This document shows positions 1 through 5,060 of a stretch of 7,871 nucleotides of DNA, piece after piece; positions within the stretch are counted from its first letter, which is position 1, and each line of letters starts with the position of its first letter. The stretch spans positions 1 to 7,871 of the forward strand of contig DATGIQ010000321.1 of the NCBI GenBank assembly GCA_035295665.1. Direction: 5' to 3'. Origin of the DNA: DATGIQ01 sp035295665. GTDB taxonomy: Bacteria; Planctomycetota; Planctomycetia; Gemmatales; Gemmataceae. The position numbers and the translations under genes are program-made. The notes below the pieces were generated by a model. It did no database searches. It saw nothing but the letters and a program-made list of their open reading frames with translations, and was not told the DNA's origin.

Positions 1-732
1 GCCGGCCAGGCGCCGCGCCCGCCGCGTACCCTGCTGCAGCAAAACATCCTTGTCCAGCAAAATGTGACCAACGTCCGCAACGTTACCGTGGTCCATAACC
101 AGGTGCTCGTCCCGCCGGCACAGTTGGCCGCGGCCAGGGGAATCCGCACAGTACCGCTGGATACGGCGGCGCGGGTCCAGGCCAAACAGCAGGCCCAGGC
201 GATTCAGCAAGTGGGACTTCAACGCCAACAGATGGAAGTGAAAACGGCGACGAAACTCACGCAACCGCGGGCAGCGATGCTCAATCTGCCGGCCACGCAG
301 GCGGTCACCTCAGCTCCGGCCACAGCTGCCAAGCCGGGCAGTGCCGCCACGCCGCATGCGGCCCCGGTCGCCAACAACGCCATCAAGCCGAGCACACCCA
401 CCGCTGCGGCCCATCCGCAATCAGCGACACCGACCCCGCCTCCCGGTGGGCCACCCGCGGCCGCGAATAATGCGGCTCACCTCCAGCCGGCCACTGTCGC
501 CCATCCGAGTGCGGCCATCCCCGGCCAGCCGAACACCCAGGGAAAATCGTCCTTCAGCGCCCGAACGGCCCCGCCGTCTCCGCGACCCATCCACCCGGCG
601 CTACAACCGGCCAACGGGGCGTCGCCGCGGCCATCGCCGAGCCAACCATCCCAACAACGACCGACGCCGCCGCAGAAGAAGCCAGACCCACCGGACAAGC
701 CGCCGGCCGCCAACGAACAGAAGCCGTCCTGA
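1..732 (+). CDS. 3' part of a gene for an Ala/Pro/Gln-rich low-complexity protein, function unknown
   Basis: The frame is open from the first base of the window to the TGA at 730-732, so the gene very likely starts upstream; the GTG at 64 is an internal codon of this open frame with no clear Shine-Dalgarno sequence. The visible part encodes about 243 residues. The first ~75 contain Asn/Val-rich stretches (QQNVTNVRNVTVVHNQ) and a Gln-rich, possibly helical segment (VQAKQQAQAIQQVGLQRQQ). The remaining ~165 residues are almost only Pro, Ala, Ser, Thr, Gln, Asn and basic residues, with no hydrophobic core, so this tail should be disordered. I recognise no domain. Asn/Val-rich stretches followed by Gln/Arg-rich helices occur in uncharacterised planctomycete proteins, as far as I recall. 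The third-base GC bias supports coding, although a long overlapping frame (from 341) shows that GC-rich sequence alone suppresses stops here. Function cannot be stated. Confidence 0.6.
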   Translation, partial: AGQAPRPPRTLLQQNILVQQNVTNVRNVTVVHNQVLVPPAQLAAARGIRTVPLDTAARVQAKQQAQAIQQVGLQRQQMEVKTATKLTQPRAAMLNLPATQAVTSAPATAAKPGSAATPHAAPVANNAIKPSTPTAAAHPQSATPTPPPGGPPAAANNAAHLQPATVAHPSAAIPGQPNTQGKSSFSARTAPPSPRPIHPALQPANGASPRPSPSQPSQQRPTPPQKKPDPPDKPPAANEQKPS

Positions 733-969
733 TGCCGCACGTCAGGGAGGGCCCGTGAGCGTGAAAAAGGATCGGCCATCGATAGCGATCGACACGCAGC
801 CCGTATTGGTCACGGTATTCGTGGCCCGAATAATGAGAGCTGGCACGAACGTGCAAGCGAACTGGGGGATCCGTTTCAGCGCGCCTCCTCCCGATGGGAA
901 CTTGCAGAAGCATCGATTGGACTGCACCACCTATGGTAAGCCTGCAATCTCCGCGTCGAAAGAGGCGCA
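733..969. other. Intergenic region with no convincing gene
   Basis: This stretch lies between the stop of the Ala/Pro-rich gene and the convergent stop of the propeller gene. A GTG at 755, preceded by AGGGAGG (744-750), opens a plus-strand frame of 76 codons that ends at 985, inside the neighbouring gene. A 62-codon minus-strand frame (742-930) also exists. Neither product resembles a family I know, and neither is clearly favoured by codon use. No strong hairpin followed by a T-run is visible, although transcription from both sides must end here. Confidence 0.4.
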
Positions 970-2661
970 TCAACCTTTGAGATAGAATTCCATGCTATTC
1001 TCAAAACCCAGGCGAACGCGCTCCAGGTCGAGACCCGACGTAACCCATCCATTCACTTCGGCGGCAGACGGAGGTGTCGAGCGGTGCAGCAGCGTGGTGT
1101 AATACCCACGGATGACATCACCGCGGTATTCGGCCGAACTCAAGAAGGTGTTGGCAATGCCCAATTGGCCGAGCGTGGGGAACTGCGCAATCCAACCCTG
1201 AATTTCGCCAGCACTGGGAGTCCGGTTAAGCAGGAGGAGATACAAGGCACTGACGAAGCGTTCGTTCGGCGCTCCGCTGGTGATCAGACGATTATTGGCA
1301 TAGTTGAAGAATTCCGCAGAACTGAGGATTGACGCCAGGATCTGTTCCTCGCTGGCCCCGGCCTGCAAAGCATTCAGATAGCCCTGAATCTCGCTCGTGG
1401 TGGGAGCTGTGGTTCGGCCCAAGTAATGGATATACCAGCTGTCCAGCAGGTGGGTTCGTGCTTCCGTCGAGTGTTCAATGCCGTTGACGACCGGGCCAAT
1501 GCCGGAACTGACGATGACGCCCACCCACCCATTCAACTCGGCGGGCGAGCCGAGCCGTCCTAGCGCATTCTGGTAGAGCGCCTGGATGAAGCTATGGTTG
1601 GCGTCGAGAACATCATGCACTTGGGCGAGGCGATTGGCCGCTTGCCCAAACTCAGCGAAGACCAGGCTGCCATGCGGACCCGCCGCGATCCCCGTCGGCG
1701 AGCTATTCGCGGTCGGCACAATGTACTCTGCCGCCACGAAGCCAGCCGGCGTGATTTGGCCGATCCGGCCGCTGCCGATCTCGCTGAACCAGAGGTTGCC
1801 ATCCGGGCCCGTGATGATTGTGTTGGGTTGGCCCGTCGGTGTCGGAATGGGGAATTCGGTGATTGCCCCGCTGGTGGTGATTCGGCCAATCTGCTCGCCA
1901 TTGGGCTCTGTGAACCAGAGATTGCCGTCCGGCCCGGCCGTGATGTTGAACGGCGAGCTGGAGGCCGTGGGAACCGAGTACTCCGTGATTGCTCCGGCCG
2001 GCGTGATCCGCCCAATCTTGTTCGCGGTGGCCGCAAATTCGGTGAACCAGACGTTGCCGTCCGGGCCCGTGGTGATCCCCACCGGCTGGCTATTGGTTGT
2101 CGGGATGAACGTCTCGCCAAGGATCGTGCCATCGGTTGCAATCCGGCCAATCTTGTTGCCGCTGCTCTCGACAAACCAGAGGACGCCGTCCGGACCGGCC
2201 GTGATTCCGAGCGGCTGACTGTTGGCGGTGGGGATGACGGTTTCGCCCAAAAGCGTCCCGGCCGTGTTGATCCGGCCGATCTTGTTCGCATTCTGTTCCG
2301 TAAACCAGAGGTTGCCGTCCGGGCCAACCGTGATGGCGGCGGGCAGGCTGTTATTGGCCAGCGGTGTTTCTCCCAGAAGCGTGCCGTCCGGTGCAACCCG
2401 GCCGATGCGGTTGACTCGGCCGACTTCCGTGAACCAGATGTTTCCATCCGGCCCCGTCGTAACGGCATCGGGCTGGCTGCCCGCGGTGGGAAGGGGCGGG
2501 AACTCGGTGATCCCCGTGGCCAGGAGGAAGCGTGTTTCCAGCCCTTCCAGGTTGGGTTGACGGCGCAGGGTGGAGGGGGTTCGCCTTCTGTTGCCCAGTT
2601 GAGGCCCAATCGGAAACCATGCCGCCACCGTTCGGCCGAAGAGCGAGCGGAACCAAGTCAT
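970..2661 (-). CDS. Exported Vgb-like seven-bladed beta-propeller protein with C-terminal DUF4214 repeats
   Basis: Predicted product is 563 aa. I chose the ATG at 2661 because AGGGAG (2673-2668 on the minus strand) lies 6 nt upstream and the next ~50 residues fit a planctomycete export leader; the frame could extend to 2817 but adds unlikely sequence that overlaps the divergent promoter region. Residues 39-48 carry LEGLETRFLL, the LExLExR-type motif near the N terminus of many exported planctomycete proteins. Residues 51-346 are seven repeats of 42-44 aa, with GPDGNxWFTE cores starting at residues 70, 113, 156, 199, 243, 285 and 328, each followed by KIGRI-type strands: the streptogramin-lyase (Vgb)-like propeller. 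Residues 357-563 form four half-repeats (FIQALYQNALGR, WYIHYLGR, FVSALYLLLLNR, YYTTLLHR, each followed by an Ile/Leu-Asn/Gln-Gly-Trp/Tyr type element), i.e. two DUF4214 units. The propeller is nearly free of His, so lyase activity is unlikely; binding or surface display is more plausible. Ligand unknown. Confidence 0.93.
   Translation of the reverse strand: MTWFRSLFGRTVAAWFPIGPQLGNRRRTPSTLRRQPNLEGLETRFLLATGITEFPPLPTAGSQPDAVTTGPDGNIWFTEVGRVNRIGRVAPDGTLLGETPLANNSLPAAITVGPDGNLWFTEQNANKIGRINTAGTLLGETVIPTANSQPLGITAGPDGVLWFVESSGNKIGRIATDGTILGETFIPTTNSQPVGITTGPDGNVWFTEFAATANKIGRITPAGAITEYSVPTASSSPFNITAGPDGNLWFTEPNGEQIGRITTSGAITEFPIPTPTGQPNTIITGPDGNLWFSEIGSGRIGQITPAGFVAAEYIVPTANSSPTGIAAGPHGSLVFAEFGQAANRLAQVHDVLDANHSFIQALYQNALGRLGSPAELNGWVGVIVSSGIGPVVNGIEHSTEARTHLLDSWYIHYLGRTTAPTTSEIQGYLNALQAGASEEQILASILSSAEFFNYANNRLITSGAPNERFVSALYLLLLNRTPSAGEIQGWIAQFPTLGQLGIANTFLSSAEYRGDVIRGYYTTLLHRSTPPSAAEVNGWVTSGLDLERVRLGFENSMEFYLKG
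1624..2511 (-). repeat. In-frame tandem ~129-bp repeats encoding the propeller blades
   Basis: Seven units with a period close to 129 bp (43 codons). On the plus strand the most conserved segment is GTTGCCGTCCGGGCC and variants, seen near 1668, 1797, 1923, 2053, 2182, 2312 and 2443. Spacing variations are whole codons, so the reading frame is kept. The units differ enough in DNA to be old duplications rather than a recent expansion. The repetition also removes stop codons from other frames and creates long spurious frames on both strands. Confidence 0.85.
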
Positions 2662-2888
2662 GAAGAGCTCCCTGATGCTGGTTATCGATGCTCCCGGCCA
2701 CCACGGCACAGCGGGCGCAGTCGGGCTCGTACATATTGATCGAAACAAGCCCGGTAAAAGTTTGGTCATTTTGCCCGTTCCCGGCATCTTGGCTTGGAAG
2801 CAATTGACCAATGACAAAAGCCCGGGGACCTGTATTATTCAGGAATATCGAACCTGCCGAGTCTGCGTTCCGTGCGGGGAAAAGAATC
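2662..2888. promoter_or_regulatory. Divergent intergenic region with promoters for the propeller gene and the permease
   Basis: With the starts chosen here (2661 minus, 2889 plus), 227 bp separate two divergent genes, so both promoters should lie inside. The plus strand has TTGACC at 2804-2809 and the AT-rich TGTATTATT at 2831-2839, but the 21-23 bp spacing is too long for a standard sigma-70 promoter. The minus strand has TTTACC followed 17 bp later by TATGTA, also a weak match. A 7-bp inverted repeat (TTGGTCA 2762-2768, TGACCAA 2805-2811) is present and may be chance. No promoter can be assigned firmly. Confidence 0.4.
2668..2673 (-). promoter_or_regulatory. Ribosome binding site deciding the start of the propeller gene
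   Basis: On the minus strand AGGGAG stands 6 nt before the ATG at 2661. No comparable Shine-Dalgarno sequence supports the upstream in-frame ATG at 2817, so this site favours the 563-aa product. Confidence 0.7.
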
Positions 2889-4409
2889 ATGTCCACGGTC
2901 AACCAGGGCAAAACGAAAGAAGTTGCCACGGGCATCTATGAGCTGACGGAGGACCTGGCCGACTCCGCGTTCCATAATCGGGACATGGCCCCGACGACGT
3001 GGGCGCAACGCAAATGGGGGATGAAGGATATCGCCGCCTTGTGGATTTCGATGTCGGCCTGCATCCCGACGTACACCTTGGCCTCCTCGCTGATCGACGG
3101 AGGGATGAACTGGTGGCAGGCGGTGTTGACCATTTTCCTGGGCAACGCGATTGTGCTGATTCCGATGGTCCTGAACGCCCATGCCGGAACCAAGTACGGC
3201 ATCCCCTTTCCCGTGTATTGCCGATCTTCGTTTGGAATCGTGGGGGCGAATGTTCCCGCTCTACTGCGGGCGCTCGTGGCCTGCGGCTGGTTTGGAATCC
3301 AAACCTGGATTGGCGGTGCCGCGATCTACATGATCCTTGCGGTTTATCTGCCCCGGTGGAAGGAGATGCCCGGAAACATCTTCGGCCTAAATCTTCCGCA
3401 ACTCGCTTGTTTTCTGTTCTTCTGGGCCATCAATATGTTCGTGATCTATCGCGGCATCGATTCGATCCGCATCCTCCTCAACATCAAGGCCCCGCTCTTG
3501 ATTGCGCTGGGGCTGCTGCTGCTTGCCTGGGCTCACCAGCAAGCGCACGGGTTTGGACCGATTCTCAGTCAGCCGTCGAAGTTTGATCCCGGCGGCGAAA
3601 AAGCGGGCCAGTTCTGGGCGTTCTTCTTTCCTGCCCTGACCGCCAACGTCGGTTTCTGGGCCTCGCTATCGCTGAATATCCCGGACTTTTCCCGGTATGC
3701 CTATTCCCAGCGCGATCAGGTGATCGGCCAGGCACTGGGACTCCCCACGACCATGGGGCTGTATTCATTCATTGGCGTGGCCGTGACATCGGCGACCATT
3801 GTGATCTATGGCCAGGCGATCTGGGACCCGGTCGTCGTGCTGACGAAATTCGATAACCCGGCTGTGCTGATTGTGGCCATGTTCGCTCTCTGTCTGGCGA
3901 CGCTGGCGACCAACATCGCCGCCAACGTCGTCAGCCCGGCGAACGACTTTTCGCACCTGTGGCCGAAGCGGATTTCCTTCCGCACCGGGGGGCTCATTAC
4001 CGGCTTGATCGGCATCCTCATGCAGCCCTGGAAGCTGTACAGCGACCCGACCGGGTACATCTTCAAGTGGCTCATCGCCTATTCGGGACTGCTGGGAGCG
4101 GTGGGCGGAATTCTGATCGCCGACTATTTCATGATCCGGAAAACGCACCTCGATTTGGCGGGCCTGTATCGCAAGGACGGTCCCTACTGGTATACCGCCG
4201 GCTTCAACCCGCGCGCCATCGTTGCCTTGGTGGCGGGGATCGCCCCCTGTGTTCCCGGCTTCTTGGCAACGGTGGAGCTGGCATCGTTCTCGGGGCTGTG
4301 GCTCGACATGTACCACTACGCCTGGTTCATCAGCTTCGGGATATCGTTTGTGGTTTATGCGGCACTGATGGCTGTTCGCCCTTCGGACGATGCCAAAGCT
4401 TGGAGCTGA
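2889..4409 (+). CDS. NCS1-family nucleobase/hydantoin/allantoin-type cation symporter
   Basis: Predicted product is 506 aa, close to the usual NCS1 length (~480-500). I prefer the ATG at 2889, preceded by GGGGA at 2876-2880 with 8 nt spacing; the frame can extend to an ATG at 2811, adding 26 residues without family character. About 12 membrane segments are visible, beginning near residue 47 and ending near 496. NCS1 signatures occur in order: a pre-TM1 Trp-rich segment (TTWAQRKWGMKDIAALW), NAHAGTKYGIPFPV (96-109), CGWFGIQTWIGG (132-143), FWASLSLNIPDFSRYA (256-271) and TNIAANVVSPANDFS (341-355). In the crystallised hydantoin transporter Mhp1, Trp117, Gln121, Trp220 and Asn318 line the substrate site; Trp134 and Gln138 match the first pair in spacing, and Trp257 and an Asn of TNIAAN are likely the others. 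It should import a purine, pyrimidine, hydantoin, allantoin or related compound with a cation across the inner membrane. The substrate cannot be read from sequence, and no catabolic gene is adjacent. Confidence 0.95.
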   Translation: MSTVNQGKTKEVATGIYELTEDLADSAFHNRDMAPTTWAQRKWGMKDIAALWISMSACIPTYTLASSLIDGGMNWWQAVLTIFLGNAIVLIPMVLNAHAGTKYGIPFPVYCRSSFGIVGANVPALLRALVACGWFGIQTWIGGAAIYMILAVYLPRWKEMPGNIFGLNLPQLACFLFFWAINMFVIYRGIDSIRILLNIKAPLLIALGLLLLAWAHQQAHGFGPILSQPSKFDPGGEKAGQFWAFFFPALTANVGFWASLSLNIPDFSRYAYSQRDQVIGQALGLPTTMGLYSFIGVAVTSATIVIYGQAIWDPVVVLTKFDNPAVLIVAMFALCLATLATNIAANVVSPANDFSHLWPKRISFRTGGLITGLIGILMQPWKLYSDPTGYIFKWLIAYSGLLGAVGGILIADYFMIRKTHLDLAGLYRKDGPYWYTAGFNPRAIVALVAGIAPCVPGFLATVELASFSGLWLDMYHYAWFISFGISFVVYAALMAVRPSDDAKAWS

Positions 4410-4443
4410 TGGCTCGGAGGCCGCGCTTCTTCCGACGAGCCAT
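4409..4443 (+). terminator. Possible terminator hairpin after the permease gene
   Basis: ATGGCTCG (4409-4416) and CGAGCCAT (4436-4443) are perfect 8-bp inverted arms that begin in the stop codon, and inner bases GAGG/CTTC can extend the stem across a small bulge. The palindrome ATGAGCTCAT (4442-4451) follows directly. There is no T-run after the stem, so this is not a canonical intrinsic terminator; it may only stabilise the mRNA 3' end. Confidence 0.4.
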
Positions 4444-4595
4444 GAGCTCATGGTCGTGTGGCCCTGGTCTGTGGTTATGCAGGCCGCTTTGAGCAATTTC
4501 GGGTTGGCGTAGTGCCTGTACCCGGACCCGTCATTCTCTGCTCCCATACTCCCCAAACCCCGTACGCGGATGCACGTTGCTTTTTTGTCCGGCGC

Positions 4596-4623
4596 TTGCA
4601 TTAGCGAATTCTTTCGCTATAAT
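4596..4623 (+). promoter_or_regulatory. Sigma-70-type promoter of the repressor-protease operon
   Basis: The -10 box TATAAT at 4618-4623 is a full consensus match. A weak -35 element TTGCAT (4596-4601) lies 16 bp upstream. Transcription should start near 4630, giving a leader of about 40 nt before the ATG at 4674. The -10 box sits exactly between the two operator copies, so a bound repressor would block RNA polymerase. Confidence 0.75.
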
Positions 4624-4643
4624 GAGCGAATGAATTCGCTAAT
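4600..4643. promoter_or_regulatory. Double operator, probable binding site of the BlaI-like repressor
   Basis: A 44-bp dyad centred at 4621.5 has perfect 12-bp outer arms (ATTAGCGAATTC 4600-4611, GAATTCGCTAAT 4632-4643) and perfect 6-bp inner arms (TTCGCT 4613-4618, AGCGAA 4625-4630). It can be read as two tandem operators, AGCGAA-N4-TTCGCT, at 4603-4618 and 4625-4640, with centres 22 bp apart, about two helical turns. BlaI/MecI-family repressors are winged-helix dimers that bind dyads at their own promoters, often two adjacent ones. The half-site here differs from the staphylococcal TACA/TGTA core. Assignment to this repressor is inferred from position; the symmetry is directly visible. Confidence 0.85.
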
Positions 4644-4662
4644 CCACTGCAAGGACCTTCCC

Positions 4663-4668
4663 GAGGAG
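4663..4668 (+). promoter_or_regulatory. Ribosome binding site deciding the start of the repressor gene
   Basis: GAGGAG ends 5 nt before the ATG at 4674. The in-frame GTG at 4668 overlaps this site and so cannot be served by it, which makes 4674 the likely start. Confidence 0.8.
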
Positions 4669-4673
4669 TGATC

Positions 4674-5060
4674 ATGCCTCGTCCCCGTTCGCTTCAGCCA
4701 ACGGAAGTCGAAATGCAGATTCTCCGGATCCTGTGGGATCTCGGCCCGAGTCCAGTGCGTGAGATTCATCGTCGCCTGGAGTCGGCCAAAGGGACCAATT
4801 ACTCCACGACGGTGAAGATGCTGGGGGTGATGCTCGATAAGCAACTCGTCACGCGGGATGAGAAGGTCCACCCGCACGTTTACAAAGCAGCGCTCACTCG
4901 CGACGGAGCTGGCAAGCGGCTCGTTCGCGATGTTATCGAGAAAGTCTACAGCGGCTCCGTGCATAGCCTTGTGCTGCATGCAATCTCCATGCAACGGACC
5001 ACGAAAGAAGAGCGGGACGAAATTCGTCGCCTGCTCGACCAGATGGAGGGAAAGCCATGA
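4674..5060 (+). CDS. BlaI/MecI/CopY-family winged-helix transcriptional repressor
   Basis: Predicted product is 128 aa, the usual size of the family (~120-130). Residues 7-75 form the winged helix: LQPTEVEMQILRILWDLGPS opens with the family's typical start, NYSTTVKMLGVMLDKQLV (42-59) is the recognition helix and following helix, and the wing follows. Residues 80-125 form the dimerisation part with SGSVHSLVLHAI (93-104) and KEERDEIRRLLDQM. In staphylococcal BlaI the inducing cut falls between Asn101 and Phe102 in SLVLNF; the aligned pair here is His102-Ala103, so cleavage at that bond may not occur in the same way. The gene overlaps the next by ATGA, implying translational coupling with the M56 protease. 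It probably represses its own operon through the double operator at 4600-4643. Family assignment is firm. Whether it controls beta-lactam resistance is not shown, as no beta-lactamase or penicillin-binding protein gene is in the window. Confidence 0.95.
   Translation: MPRPRSLQPTEVEMQILRILWDLGPSPVREIHRRLESAKGTNYSTTVKMLGVMLDKQLVTRDEKVHPHVYKAALTRDGAGKRLVRDVIEKVYSGSVHSLVLHAISMQRTTKEERDEIRRLLDQMEGKP

Noticed and set aside
341..985. A 214-codon plus-strand frame overlapping the Ala/Pro-rich gene and running past its stop
   Set aside because: The product is an Arg/Pro-rich shadow of the frame that is open from base 1. The distal part from the GTG at 755 has an AGGGAGG upstream but no similarity I recognise and runs into the convergent gene.
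1594..2739. A 381-codon plus-strand frame, and a 349-codon second minus-strand frame (1560-2609), over the propeller gene
   Set aside because: Both arise because the GC-rich in-phase 129-bp repeats exclude stop codons in several frames. The products are Arg/Ser/Pro-rich without recognisable domains, whereas the chosen frame gives clear propeller and DUF4214 sequence.
2762..2811. 7-bp inverted repeat TTGGTCA/TGACCAA in the divergent region as a regulator site
   Set aside because: The arms are short and 36 bp apart, with no associated promoter match or regulator gene, so chance is a sufficient explanation.
2662..2817. N-terminal extension of the propeller protein to the ATG at 2817
   Set aside because: It would overlap the upstream end of the divergent permease frame, lacks a good ribosome binding site, and places 52 residues with no export character before the typical leader.
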